This document shows, piece by piece, positions 21,560 through 33,782 of a stretch of 64,000 nucleotides of DNA. Under the pieces are notes generated by a model, which worked only from the letters and a program-made list of their open reading frames with translations, was not told where the DNA came from and made no database searches. Made by a program: the position numbers and the translations under genes. The DNA comes from Chrysoporthe austroafricana (lineage: Eukaryota; Ascomycota; Sordariomycetes; Diaporthales; Cryphonectriaceae). Position 1 is the first letter of the stretch. Each line of letters begins with the position of its first letter. The stretch spans positions 3,412,342 through 3,476,341 of the forward strand of contig JYIP02000007.1 of the NCBI GenBank assembly GCA_001051155.2, given 5' to 3'.

Positions 21560-22740
21560 GGGAAAGATAGCATTTTGGCTAGGATAAGAAGTAATGCTTA
21601 AGGTAAATATATTCAGGTACGCAATTTAATGCCGTAAATCTTCTTTATATAGTTCTTGAAATAATTCCAGTGCTTAAATTCCAGTATTTTCTTCCGGCAT
21701 TTGAAATAGCTATATAATATCTGTTCCGCATTATTAAGCTATTTCGCATATTTCTCGAAATATTTGTATATTATTATAGGCCGATAGTATTAGAATATCT
21801 TTTCCTCGTAAGATAGCCTTTCGTTTCCGATATAATACGGGCATTGCATCCTATATATTAGAATCGGAAAGGGATATAGCCCGGGAAACTCTTCTTTTAC
21901 TATAATATCAGCCGGCGCTTTCCGTCGGATGCGGTTTCGCTTTACAGTCTCTCTTCTGTTATATAAGGCGATTATAAGCTCGGCCGCCTGGATGCGGTTT
22001 CGCTTTACAGTCTCTCTTCTATCATATAAGGCGATTATAAGCTCGGCCGCTTGGATGCGGAGTTCGAGCAGCTTTGCGGAACTTAAGTCGTCCGGCTAGT
22101 TGCAAAGGATATCGGCGAGCTGGGCATGCTCGAATATATGCAGGTCGATAATCGGTTCGATATATTCTTTTTCCTTTTCCCCGTTAGCCTATTTTTCGAT
22201 ATCTTAAATCGGATAATTATAGAAATGATATGCCCGGTACTTTCGCTAAATGGCTTTATTGCGCTATGCTTGCCTAGTCGCAATTAACCTAATAAGCTTT
22301 CGAATCCGTTTTTCGTTTTCCGTACTTTTAATCCGGTATTAGCTGCTTTTAAGCTATACCCTTTCAACTTCTAGCGTAACGATTTCCGGATCGCGCAGCA
22401 TATTCTCTTAAACCTTATCAAGAACTATATCTTTGCTCGTACGGGGGTCGCGTATAAAGCCTATATATAAAAGCATTCCGATTAGGCTATTTTCGGTCGG
22501 CTTATTTAAGAATGCATTCTGAAAATAGAACTAGACTTTTTCGTTAATGCATATGCTATTGAATATAGCTTATTTCAGATTATAGCGCATTATTTAATCG
22601 CAAATAATATTAAAGGCGTAACTTACGCATTATTAGAATGAAAATCTCTTTTACGGGATAAAAATAATATATTATTAGCCGAATTTGCTATTCCTTTAAA
22701 ACGGCCGGTCGTAATTCTTATAATTAATATTCTCCCTAAT
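21560..22740 (-). pseudogene. DUF3435 (FluG-domain, tyrosine-recombinase family) remnant, C-terminal half
   Basis: The minus frame reads, in order: an IMRYNLK stretch (family IMRHNPK) preceded by YAF, a NSICINEKV block with YFQNAFLNKPTENSLIGML, then GFIRDPRTSKD, DPEIVTLEVER and KLIRLIATRQA. It continues with EYIEPIIDLHIFEHAQLADI, RIQAAELIIALYDRRE (duplicated, see the 63-bp repeat), and a zinc-finger tail: CPYYIGNERLSYEEK, with a Cys to Tyr change, and KCRKKILEFKH. This is the C-terminal half of fungal DUF3435 proteins, which combine a tyrosine-recombinase core with C2H2-like fingers. Some family members are the captain recombinases of Starship elements. Between YAF and IMR about 35-45 residues, including the HxxR-type catalytic box, seem to be missing. 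Stops are numerous. Confidence 0.72.
21927..22052 (-). repeat. 63-bp in-frame tandem duplication in DUF3435
   Basis: Two nearly identical 63-bp units (21927-21989 and 21990-22052) start ggatgcggtttcgc and differ by only about three bases. Being 21 codons long, the duplication preserved the frame (IQAAELIIALYDRRE then IQAAELIIALYNRRE). Confidence 0.9.
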
Positions 22741-22859
22741 ATATTATTTACCGTAATTAGCATATATAAAATGCGATATTTATTTAATAAGAAATAGTAA
22801 TATTAAATTCGGAATATGCTAGTATTTATAATAGTTTGCAAAATATTCCGCTTTTCCGA

Positions 22860-24605
22860 TAACTTTCGAGCATTTCTCGAATAAATAATAGAATAGTATA
22901 AATTGCCTTTTACGATATTAATTACGGATATATTTGGTTAAGCTATTCAAATCGTTTTTATATTTGTAGAAAAGGCAAGCTAATCGAATGCTTATAGAAA
23001 TAGCGGTTTCTTTGGTAATTATAAGCGTATTTGTTCTAATAGAACTGGATTAAGAATTAACGGATTTAATAAACGTTATAGGAAATGCCGGTTTATAAGA
23101 AAATACCGGCTTACGAGAAAGCATTGGCTTATATTCATTCTTTGCTTAATAATAGCAAAGGCTTTCTTATTTCTTGCAAAATATAACTAACTCTTTTATA
23201 AAATTTATGCGAAGCTAGTAAATTTCATCTCTTATAAAAATATTAATAACTTCCGAAAATAGCTTAGCAATCCGGGCTTATTTTAAGAGCTAGTATTAAA
23301 CTATTAGCAATGCAAGGTATTCTGATAGCCGGATACTATTTAATTGCCAATTAATTTCGTTTCTATATATCGAATTATAAAACTCTTAAATGGTACGGGC
23401 CAGATATCGATCGTATAATTTTTTTTTCAAGTTATTTACTTATCGGTTATAAGTATTATATTGTTCGAGAAAGTGCTTGCTTTATTCTATAATTGCTGCT
23501 TTCTGAAAAGTCTATTTTTGTTTCCTAATTCTGGCAAGGATTCGGTTTCGTTTTTAACGAAACTTTATTAGCTTCTAGTCAATATTAATCTTTGCCTTTT
23601 ATTGCTTAATAAAGCATTTCAGGGCATTGCTATAGCGGAAAAGCTAATTTATAAGATAAATTAAGTCTTTTTGCAGTTTATTTCCAAATACGATTTTTTA
23701 AAAATCGATTTCGTTATAATTAATTATATAAAATCGTATATATATTAATAAATCCCTTAATATATATCCTATATTATAATTACGCTTTTCCGAAATAAGC
23801 GCTTTTATAAATAATAATTAGCTACGATATAAAGGTAGCAGTAAGGCTATATATTATTGAATTTCTTATTTGATTTATAATGAAAATTGTATTATTCGAA
23901 TTGCTTTTCGAATTCAAGAGCCCGGCCGAAATAGATTAAGCATTTCCGCGCTTTTGCGTATTGAAAAGCCTTATTGAGAATTATAATAATATCGTTTCCG
24001 CAATCCTGGATATTTCGAAATACAAAGCGTTCGTACTATTTCGGTTTCCAAAGAAGAATTATACGATCGGAATTTTGTAATACGATAAAATAATAAATAT
24101 TTTCGAAGCTATTATAATTATTCAAGAACGCCTTATTAGCAAAAGCCAGACTTTTTATATATAATATAAGATTATGAAATAATATGCCCTTTTCGTAAAA
24201 TCCGTATTCTTTTTGCTATAATTTGCTATTAGACCTTTTAATTTTGATTAGCTTTATTATTATTTCAAAATATGCTCGCTTGCTGCTAATTGCAAATCGA
24301 AAAACCTGGAATTTAATATCCTTATAGCATAAATCCCCAATTAGAATTTCGGGCTGGGTCGAAATAATATTAGCCAGAATAAGAATTGCTGCTAATTATA
24401 TGCGAAAGCGCTTATATAGAAAAACTTTTTTATTGAAAACCCAGTAATAATACAATATAAGATCCAAATCCGCAATATAAAAGCTAAACTTATTTTTTAT
24501 CGAAATATCGAGGCTTAATAAAAGTATAAGAGTAATTAGAATTTACTGAGAAAGTTTATTAATTAATTTTCCGAGCAATTCAGATAGGCTTAAAAGGGCT
24601 TGCAT
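22860..24605 (-). pseudogene. DUF3435 tyrosine-recombinase-family remnant, second copy with the recombinase core
   Basis: An ATG at 24605 (MQALLSLSELLGKLINK) opens a frame readable for ~240 codons to ~23880 with few stops. It contains YYWVFNKKVFLYKRFRI, then LAAILILANIISTQPEILI (family pattern RxQLAAxLxxxAxTxxRPGAL; the catalytic Arg position reads Gln), GDLCYKDIKFQVFR, NSDRIILLWKP and KAFQYAKARKCLIYFGRALE. After a frame change come RDLLIYIRFYI (region of the usual catalytic Tyr), KLIKFRQ-type coiled helices and an EFYNSIYRNEIN block matching the family's REFHDSID motif. I read this as a near full-length DUF3435 protein. The pair may be two genes or one rearranged gene. Confidence 0.72.
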
Positions 24606-24960
24606 TTCCGATATTATATAATACCGTATTATTTATTTATATTTTTATTTTATCGCAATAAAGCATACTGAGAATTTTCCAATATATCGTAATAAATAAT
24701 TCTTTCTTAATTTTCGAATTCTTGCATTTCTAATATAAATAATTTTTGAATATAATAATATAATATTATTTGAATATTGCATTTAGATTACATTTGGTAA
24801 TTTTATAAAATCTATAATAATTAATTAGTTAAATATATATAAAGATTGCATAAAAAGATATTTACTTAATTCATTTTTTCTTTTCTATATATATTATTTT
24901 CTTAGCGCTATTATTTCGGTTAGCTATAATCAGCCTTTCTTTCTTATACCCAGATATTAA
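24606..24960. other. AT-rich spacer upstream of DUF3435
   Basis: Very AT-rich with no readable frame. If the DUF3435 gene was a captain, its promoter and the element's 5' end would be expected here or just to the right. No terminal motif or direct repeat was recognised. Confidence 0.4.
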
Positions 24961-25605
24961 TTAATTATAGAAATTGCCGACGTTTAGGTAATTGCCTTTA
25001 ATCGAGAAATAGCAAGAATTAATATCGGAATCAGATTTGTAATCGGATTCTAAACCAGATTCCGAAAACGAATCTAATTCGGAATCTATTATCAATTCTA
25101 AGCTAGAGTCAGAAATATCGGCAATATTAATTGCAATTGAAATATTATAAGATTCCATTTGGATATTCTATTATTACAATTCTGGGCTATCTTTTGCAGC
25201 TAATATGCTTGCCGCTCGCTTAGTTTAATAATAAATAGCAAGCTTAGCAAGAGATATAATATTAAGCTTATTTTCGAAATCTTATATTGCTTTAAGTTCT
25301 TTCAGTTCGGGTATTTTAATATTTATAATCCTGATTTCAGAAATGCGAAAGAGATTATCCATAAGGCTAGTCAGAAAGCGAATTATTATATTATAAGTTG
25401 TGAAAGCTTGAAAAGCTTTGAAATTAGAAAGTAAGAAATCCGGGTTTATCGAAAATTCTGCTAAGAAAGAAGTATTGGCTGCCGCCAAAATATCAAGCTG
25501 CAGCTTTGCCGAATAGACAGTAATAATAATAGCATTTTCGGTAATTATTGCATTTCGACCGCTTGAATACTTTTTAAGTATGCTATGCTTATTATCGATA
25601 AGCAA
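24961..25605 (-). pseudogene. Unrecognised protein with helical body and acidic C-terminus
   Basis: One continuous minus frame covers 25605 to 24961 with a single cluster of stops (a TAA/TAG group at ~25165-25280), about 215 codons. The first ~107 residues are open and contain hydrophobic helices (SAKLQLDILAAANTSFLAEF, YNIIIRFLTSLMDNLFRI). The last 65 residues are acidic and Ser-rich (SELDSFSESGLESDYKSDSD). The preservation of a long frame in such AT-rich sequence indicates a real former gene. It lies head-to-tail upstream of the DUF3435 copy on the same strand. No family recognised. Confidence 0.5.
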
Positions 25606-26269
25606 GAGATTCTCGCTATTAATAAGATATAGTTTCTTATAAACAGTAATAAAAGCTGCTAATCTTAAGTTGCAATATTAGCGCTATTATCGAAAGATTC
25701 CCGAAAATATAAATATATTATATTAATAATAAGGTTATAAGAAGATTAGTAAAAATATTAAAGCAAGAAATGAAAAGGCGAAGTGAATATTAGAAAGATA
25801 TCAAGCTTAAGCAAAGCTAGCCAGCTAATCTTGTTATAGCTGCTATTTGAAAAGGAATGTTTATGATTTAATATAATGCTTTGGCAAGCTATTATTAAGT
25901 CTGAATAATAGAGCTTCGGTTTCGAAACTATTTATTAATCGAATAAGGCTTATATAAGTACGAGATTAGATATAATAATTAGTATAATAAATATCCGGTA
26001 TATTTAAAGGGCTTTCTTTATTAGTTCTCGAATACAAAAAGAAAATAAAGGAATTGATAGGATGTTTTTTTTTTATAGAATGCTGCCGTACCGATAGCTA
26101 TTAAACGAAACGGGCAGGCGGTATATATATCTTTTATTCTGGGAAGGCGGTCAAAATTTGATGCTTTAGGAAAAATACCCTTGCGTATGAAATGGCTATT
26201 AGATTTGGCGGCTTATGCTTGCCAAAAACGGCGGCATTTCCATGCGGAAACGCATATTAATAATAATAT
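25606..26269. other. Spacer with a less mutated patch
   Basis: No gene recognised. The stretch 26080-26270 is closer to normal composition (ggcaggcggt, gggaaggcgg, cggcggcattt) than its neighbours and may be a host or repeat fragment that escaped RIP. Confidence 0.35.
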
Positions 26270-26662
26270 TTAAGTATTTACGGAAAATATAATTAATTAT
26301 TTCTTGGAAAAATATTAATGTATTTATAAGTTTAAAAAGCATAATTACGTATTCGAAATGCTTATAATAAGTTCTGAAAGCTATTTTCCAAATATTTTTT
26401 TCTTTAATCTGAATATAATAATATCCTTTTTTAAAGTTAAATATAATAAACTATTTTGTTCCGATTAATTAATTTCTTATTTCGCTTGCTAATAATAATA
26501 AATATTAATTTTTGATAATAATATTATTAAGCTATTAATAATTTATATAAAGTTATAACTTGCCGTTTTTTTTAAAGATAAATAAGATTGGATATTTTAC
26601 GAATAATTGCGACTTCCGTATATAATTTCTTTTTAAATTTTCGTTAATATATTCTTTAAATA
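26270..26662 (-). pseudogene. Chromovirus reverse-transcriptase fragment
   Basis: Reading down from 26662 gives FKEYINENLKRNYIRKSQ, then PILFIFKKNGKL, GYYYIQIKEKNIWKIAF, HFEYVIMLFKLINTLIFFQE and INYIFRKYLN, which is the RT palm and fingers of the same lineage as elements B, D and E. It stops abruptly at ~26270 and is cut at 26662 by the LTR of element CG. It is therefore an older fragment into which, or beside which, CG came to rest. Confidence 0.8.
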
Positions 26663-26762
26663 TATTATAAACGCTATAGCAATTCTAGGATAAACTGTAA
26701 AGTTAAAGGGTTTATGCTAGCAAAAGCGGTATTAAATATAGCTTTGAATATCGGAAACTTAT
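26663..26762 (-). repeat. Left portion of the 3' LTR of element CG
   Basis: It starts TATTATAAACGCTATAGC, the complement of the standard LTR end, and stops at GGAAACTTAT where element B is inserted. The remainder resumes at 34241 with CTTAT, the target duplication. Confidence 0.85.
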
Positions 26763-27160
26763 TATTATAAATTAATATACAGACTAGGATATAGCATTCA
26801 AGCTATTCGGAACGACCCATTCGGTATTAGGATTTTCAGACTTTACGAAAGAACTTAATAATGCTTATATAAGCAAGGGTTAAAGTTAAGATAGCTAGGA
26901 TAGCTAAGCTATCCAAGCTATCCTAACTGAAAAGCTGGATATATAAAGACGGGATATTTACCAAATAGATAGCAATAGCTTTTCAGTTATCAATCTAAAT
27001 ATCAATTATACTCTATTATTAATAGCCGCTCAAGGCTTATAAATATTACAATACTTAATAAATCCGTTTTAATACTTAAAGCTATATTTAGTATTGCTTT
27101 TATTAATATAAACCTTTTAGCTTTACGGTATTTCCCAGGATTATTATAGCATTTATAATA
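26763..27160 (+). repeat. 5' LTR of element B
   Basis: TATTATAAATTAATA to GCATTTATAATA, i.e. TG..CA ends changed to TA..TA. It contains a RIP-altered telomere-like motif (aagggttaaagtt, ~26873), one unit of the GATAGCTAAGCTATCC palindromic module and gatatataaag (~26937). Confidence 0.9.
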
Positions 27161-27209
27161 TTTTGACAATTCTTATTCAAAAGCGGTTTAGTATATACCC
27201 TTTAAGCAA

Positions 27210-28260
27210 TATTAGAATACGATAATGCTCTAGATTTTATTTTTTTCCAATAACCAGGCCTTTCAAGAAGGAATTCCGACTATTTTCACTAATAAACAGT
27301 TCTAATAACAAAACGTAACTTTATATTAACAGCTTAAGGAAATTAAGAATAAAATTATTCGTTTCAATACCTTTTAGCAAGCTAAAGCTTTCAAGCTTGA
27401 TAAGCTTGGGCTTTATAAAAGCATTCGAAAAGACTTTCAAGCTTTCCTAACGCAGCTTAAAGCCTATTTCAAGCATTACGGGACCCAATTTAAGATTACT
27501 TATAACAAGATCGACTTCGCGGAAAATCGCTTTGAAAAAATAGCTTTCCAGTAATAAGAACTAACCTTTCGCAATTACTTAAATAATAGCGAGAAATTCC
27601 ATTCTGAAAATACTAAGCGCATTTTCCAGCATTATGCCAATTTCGAGTTAGCATTTACGAAAACTTTCGGAAACCCGGATAAACGATACATTGCGATACG
27701 GTAATTAAAAATATTATAATAAACCGGCTTAGCCGCGAATTATACGGCCAAATTCCGATAGATTATCGCTTACTTGAATTATAAGGATAAGCTTCTTTTA
27801 GATGCTTATTATACAGGATTTAAAGAAAAAGTTAAAAACGAATTTTATAAAGAAAACCGACCCGAAAAACTTAATAAGTTTATTAATAAAGCGGTTCGTA
27901 TCGATAATCGACTTTATAAGCGGCGCTAATAATAATATAAAAACTATAGCAGTATTTCGAAATATTAACTTAATTCTGGAAAATGCAAGTTCTAGCAGAA
28001 AAATCGAAATAGCATAGCCTATTCAAATATTATATATGCCGGACTTATAGAATTAAACGCTTTAATACGAGAGCAGCGCAAGGGAATTACCTGTTATAAT
28101 TGCAGCAAGAAAGGCTATATTGCCCGCAATTGCTATTAAGAAAAGAAAAAGCGAAAATAGAAACCAGTTCTGGAAAAATAAGTTAATATCGCTTAATAAT
28201 AAAAACCCAATTAGCTGGATAATAACGTCTTGCCAGAACAAATAGCGGATCCTAATTATA
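27210..28260 (+). pseudogene. gag of element B with CCHC zinc knuckle
   Basis: A plus-strand frame with frequent stops shows the Gag capsid pattern (KDFQAFLTQLKAYFKHYG, NYLNNSEKFHSENTKRIF, DKLLLDAYYTGFKEKVKNEF, KFINKAVRIDNRLYKRR). It is followed at 28092-28133 by the nucleocapsid knuckle CYNCSKKGYIARNC. In this CCHC motif the His is read as Tyr (CAT to TAT), a RIP-type change. Gag would have packaged the element's RNA. Confidence 0.85.
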
Positions 28261-29299
28261 ATAATATAAACTGGATAGCTTGCTATTAAAATTATTATTT
28301 ATTATACCTCTTAGCGAAAAAAGGTTCAGAATAGTTTTTGCGCAAACTCAAAGAATAACGATAATTCGCTATAAGAAAAAAAAGCTCTCTTTACGATATG
28401 GCTATAAATAATAGCAATTCAGACTATTCGAATAACCCGTTAAATATTAGAAAAATAAATTAATAAAGGTTTCCTTTAGAATATTTTTTCAATAAACGAT
28501 AGGAAATAATAATAGAAACGAAATTCGGTACCCTAAATATAGCAGCAAAAATACCTAGCGCTGCATTCGAAAAAATTACGTTATAGGAAAAATAACCGGA
28601 TAATCTATTAACCCCTATATTTAAAGAAAAATTAGAAGAATTAAGCATTTCAGATACGAAATAATTATGCCAGAAATATAATAATTGGATAACCAAATAT
28701 ACGAAAGTTAAGCATTTCATTTATAAGCTTATATTATAAGAATTCTTTCAAAGCATTCCATTTTACAATAGCAAATACAAACTTTAAGAAAATGCGAGAA
28801 TCAATTACTCATACTCTCATTATTATAAATTTGCTTGGATATATTATATATACTATAATTGCCAGATATATTTTAGCGAGAAAGTTAAATATAATTAGTT
28901 CCCAATTAAGGAATAAGATTAATTAATCCAACTTATTGCCGAAACCCGGGATAAATATAAGAAAGTCTTATATATCGAAAATAGCAATGCTTATATAGAA
29001 TTACTTAACAATTATTTATAGAAATGCGTTTAAAGAAAAACGATATAAGAGCAATGTTATATATTAGCATATTCTATTTATATACAGGATAAAGCTAGAA
29101 AATAGCAAAAGTTACAAAAGGCCGAAAAAGCGAAATAATAAGCCCAAAACCAAATAAGAAAATTAGCAAGGCAAATAGCGAAATAAGCTTAAAATATCCC
29201 AAAAGGGAAGGATCGCTTGTAAAGGGATAATAGCCGGTTAAGATTACGAAATCCTTATATACTATAATTAAAGAAAACGAAAAGCATATTATTTTGGAT

Positions 29300-32200
29300 G
29301 CATATATTAACGGGTAATAATATAGCGTACTATTAAATAGCGGCATATAAAGAAATTTCATTTTGCTAGAAATCGTTAATAAGGAACGAATCCTATAAAT
29401 ACAGAAAAAGGATTTTTATAAACTCAATACTATAAAAGGAAAAGCAATCGCATATAACTTTGATATAATCGATATAGAAACTAATTACTTACTTATTTCG
29501 ACTTAAGGCTTTATAATAAAAACTATTTTCGATATTATAAATATAATATAATATGAATTGATTTTAAGAATACTTTAGCTTAAAGAATATAATTTTCGAA
29601 TCGATTAGATTATTAGCTAGATTTTATAAGAATAAGCTATACTTACTGAAATAATTGCAATTAACGGAAAAAAGAAAAACTTAATTATTAAAAATAATAT
29701 TAAGAATATACGCTCAAATAAGCTTAAATATACTCTTAAAGAAGAAAAAATTGCTAGTAAATAGGGAAAAGTTACGTATATTTCGAACTTATAATTATAA
29801 ATTAAAGATAGATCAAAAATTCAAGCGACTAGCAATTATATTAGAAATAATATAATGCAAAGCGTTACGAAAAAATATAAATTGTAAAATTATAAAGAAA
29901 TTCAGTTCCTAATATAGCAAAAATATTACGAAAGACAATTTGGGCTAATAAATAATAAATACCCGAAATTATTAAGAATTAAGCTAAATAAGAAATAAAA
30001 AGCAAATAAAGCAAAATACGCTTAACGGTATTTTATATTTTTCCAAATTGCAAAAAACGAAAAAGGACTGCTACCGGAATTTAAGAATATATTACGAAAG
30101 TATTATAAATTCAAGAAATTATAGCAAGAGAAATTCAATACCGGCTTATTAGAGTATAATCTTTTCGATTATGAAATTCTATTAAAAGAAAGGATAAAAT
30201 TATAAAATTACTCTATTTATAAGCATAATTAAGCAAAACTCGAAATATTTAAAGAATATATTAATAAAAACTTAAAAAGAGGTTATATACGGAAATCGCA
30301 ATTATTAGCAAGATATTCAATTCTATTTATATTCAAAAAGAATAGCAAATTACGATTTTGCGTAAACTATTAATAGCTTAACGATATTATAATTAAAAAT
30401 CGCTATCCTTTACTATTAATAGGAAAGATACGAGATCGACTGGCAGGAACAAACTGGTTTACTACTCTAAACCTTAAAGAAGGATATTATTATATCCGAA
30501 TTAAGGAAAACGATATTTGGAAAATAGCTTTTAAGATTCGTTACGGATATTTCGAATACGTAATCTTACCTTTTGGACTAATCAATGCATTCGCATCTTT
30601 CCAAGAAATATTCAATAATATTTTCCGCAAATACTTAAATACTATTATTATCGTTTATTTCGATAATATCTTTATTTATTCAAAAAATCTTGAATTATAT
30701 AAATAATATATATAATAAATATTCCGGATATTATAGAATAACAAATTCCTTATAAAATTAAGCAAATGCTAATTCTATTAATAAAAAGTTAATTATTTAA
30801 GCTATATTATCGAGCTAGAATAAATTAATATGCAAAAAAATAAAGTCTAAATAATAAAAGAATAACCTATATTAGAAAAAACTAAAGAAATTAAAGCATT
30901 CTTTAGCTATGCCAATTTCTATTAATAGTTTATTTGGAATTATAATAAAATCGCGCGCCTTTTTATAAACCTTACGAAAAAAGACTGAAAGTTCGAATAG
31001 ATATAGGAAATATAAAAAGCATTCGACAAAATTAAGGAACGGGTTATATTAGAACCCGTATTTTGCGAAATAAACCCGAACAGATTATTCGAAATCAAAA
31101 CCGATATATCAGATTATGCGTTCGGCAAATAGCTAGATTAACGAAATAATTAAAGATATTTCAGGATCGTAAATAATTTCTTAAAAAAGCTAAACGGCCC
31201 AGAACTCAATTATAGAATTCCAGATAAGGAATTAATAGCGATTGTTAAAGTATTCGAAAAATAGCAATATTATCTGATCGGAATAAAATATTAAATAATA
31301 ATATATTCGGATTACAAAAACCTAATAACGTTTATAATAACGAAAGTTTTGAATAAACGACAAATTAAATAAGCAGAATTCCTTTTATAATTCGATTTAA
31401 AAATCGTATATTGCAAAGGATCTAAAAACGGCAAAATAGACGCATTTAGCAAATAATCAAATTATTAAAATATAGAACTTAAAAAATTGCAAAATATTTT
31501 TCGGCAAAATAAAAATAGCAACTTTATAAATAAAGCCAGAAAATTTAATATAACTATTAAGATTAGTAATAATAAAGAGAAGCTAGAAAATATAACGTTC
31601 GAAAAACAAAATAAATATATTAAAGCTATATATAGCGTATTAGCATATAAATATTAAAGAATTAAAGCTATATATAAAAGAATTAAGAAATATTGGAACT
31701 TTCCAAGACTTAAATAAAGAATTGAAAAGATTTTACGAAAATGCAATAGCTGCAAAAAGAATAAAATCGAAAACTATAAGCCTTATAGATTATTCCAATT
31801 ATTCCTTATTCTAGAAACTATTTAGCAATTTATTAATTAATATTTTATTACCAAATTACTTCTTTTACGAAAACCTTTAATTAAAGTATAATATAATAGC
31901 ATTCTAATAATAATTTGCAAATTAAATAAATACGCTTACTTCCTTTCTTATAAGGAAAGCAGCATAGCAGAAAACCTTGCATATATATTCTTGAAAATAG
32001 TTATAGCTAATTATAATATGCTTAAAGAAATTATTTCCAATAAAAATAGAAAATTTGTATTAATTTTCTAAACTTTATTTATAAAATTATTCGGAATATA
32101 ATAAAAGATGTTTATAGCATTTTACTTATAAATAAATAAATAAACAGAACGAATAAATTAAATTATTAAATAATATTTACGATATTATATAAATTACGAA

Positions 32201-32830
32201 TAAAATAACTGGGTTAATTTATTATTACTAGCATAATTCGCATATAATAATACAAATACAAGTATAATAAAAAAATTACTGTTTTATGCATTTTATAACT
32301 ATAACTTAATAGCTTATTATAATGAATTATTAAGAGCAAATGCAAAAATAATAGAAAAATAAATTAAAAGAATTAAAAAAATTTAAGAAGAATTTCAGAA
32401 AGAATTAAGATTTATATAGGAAAGAATAACAAAATATACTAATTCTAAAAGGATTGAAAAACCAATTCTATAAGAAAGAAATAAAATCTATTTCGTTCGA
32501 TAAAAAGAATATATCAAAATAATTAAACCTTTTTATTCATTAAATTATAAAAAGCTTAACCTATTCAAAATTTTAAAGAAAATTTCAGATATTAATTTCA
32601 AACTCGCATTACCTTATAGAATAAGAATCTATCCGGTATTCTATATTTCATTTCTCGAACCAGTATTTAAAATAGCTAAAACAAATAATATAGCATAAAT
32701 AGAAAATAATAAACCAAAATACGAAATTGAATAAATCTTTAAATATCGAAAACTAATAAATTATAAAGAATATTTAATTAAATAAAGAGAATATTATTTA
32801 AGCAAAAATAATTAAAAACCAATTAAAAAC
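29300..32830 (+). pseudogene. pol of element B (PR-RT-RH-INT-chromodomain)
   Basis: The protease site reads LLNSGI-RNFI at ~29330-29360 (DSGA with Asp to Asn). RT contains LNLKEGYYYIRIKENDIW, GYFEYVILPFGLINAFASF and YFDNIFIYS (YxDD with Asp to Asn, ~30655-30680). RNase H (KTDISDYAFG) is at ~31100. Integrase runs from an HHCC finger remnant (NCKN-like NSCKKNKIE ~31745) through ICKLNKYAYFLSYKESSIAE (~31910). A chromodomain remnant (PKYEIE) lies at ~32715. Catalytic and structural residues are lost at several points. Confidence 0.88.
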
Positions 32831-33099
32831 CTAATTAATACGAAACGAATATTCTAGATTTATTAGAAAAAATAGCTATTAGCATATATAAACTTTCCTA
32901 ATAAAATAGCTTAATTAATTAAATAATCCGATTAAGAAACTTGTTATAATATTAATACGATTAAAATTATATTAATAAGAAAAAGCTTATAGCTAATTAA
33001 GCAAAATTATAAATAATAAAATACTATTACCGGTTAGCATATAATATTAGGATAATAAGAACGATTAATCGGAAAAACTTATTAATTAATTAGAAAAAT

Positions 33100-33595
33100 A
33101 ATTAGCATTAAAAAAGCCGGCTGCATTTCCAAGTTTAGCCTTTAAGCTAATAACGGATTAATTAATTTCAAAACCAAACTGCTGCAAAACTATATTAAAA
33201 TTGAAACTCTTAAGAAAAAGACTTTCGAAAATAAAAGATTCCGCAGCGCGATATTCGGCTTCGGCTTTACGACGCTCCTTTCTAGCCTTTTCAGCTTTTA
33301 CGCGTTCTAAATTTTCTAAATTGGACAAGCCTTAACGAAACGTACGCGCTATCCGCTCTTGCTATAACCGTTTTTGCTTATACAAATGCATTAACCGATT
33401 TTCGAGCTTTTCGATCTCGTTTTCCAATTTCTAATGCTATGCCGAAGCATGCAAGAACTCTGCCGCATTAATAAGCTCTAAGATATCGCATTTCGACCGT
33501 CCGTACTGGATATACCGAAAGCAGCAGGAAAAATCTGCTTCGGATATAATGCAGGATTCGAAGCTTAAATAATTATAATAAGAATAAGAATGCAT
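33100..33595 (-). pseudogene. Antisense Cys-cluster/coiled-coil ORF of element B
   Basis: Read from an ATG at 33595: MHSYSYYNYLSFESC, then SCCFRYIQYGRSKCDILE, a heptad-like helix (KLENEIEKLENRLMHLYKQK) and RIARTFRQGLSNLENLERV with an Ala/Glu/Lys/Arg-rich stretch. It ends in a short hydrophobic tail. The Cys positions parallel the copies in CG, D and E; several are read as Tyr, as RIP would give. Two or three TAG codons interrupt it. See the finding on this ORF. Confidence 0.7.
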
Positions 33596-33782
33596 TTTTA
33601 CGGCGCTCGAAATAATGCGGAACAGTAAAGCGGCGCGTTATTTATCTTTATTGGAATGAAAAAAAGATTTCGACTTTTAAACCCTGCCGGATATCTTAAT
33701 TAGAAAAATATAATAAATAGCCAGAAATACGGAAAAGCTTACAAAAGATTATTAAGGATAATAACCGATAGGAAAGGGATAA

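Noticed and set aside
27161..27190. Primer-binding site after the 5' LTR of B and D
   Set aside because: ttttgacaattctt does not start with TGG and I could not match it to a tRNA 3' end; self-priming is possible but not shown.
27802..28017. 71-codon plus-strand frame, and its counterpart at 38433-38720
   Set aside because: They run in a different frame over the same gag segment in elements B and D; the Gag motifs are in the other frame.
29095..29361. Minus-strand hydrophobic frames repeated at 39762-39977 and 45838-46104
   Set aside because: They recur because they are antisense to the same gag-pol segment of B, D and E. Apparent membrane-like composition comes from A/T-rich codons on the reverse strand.
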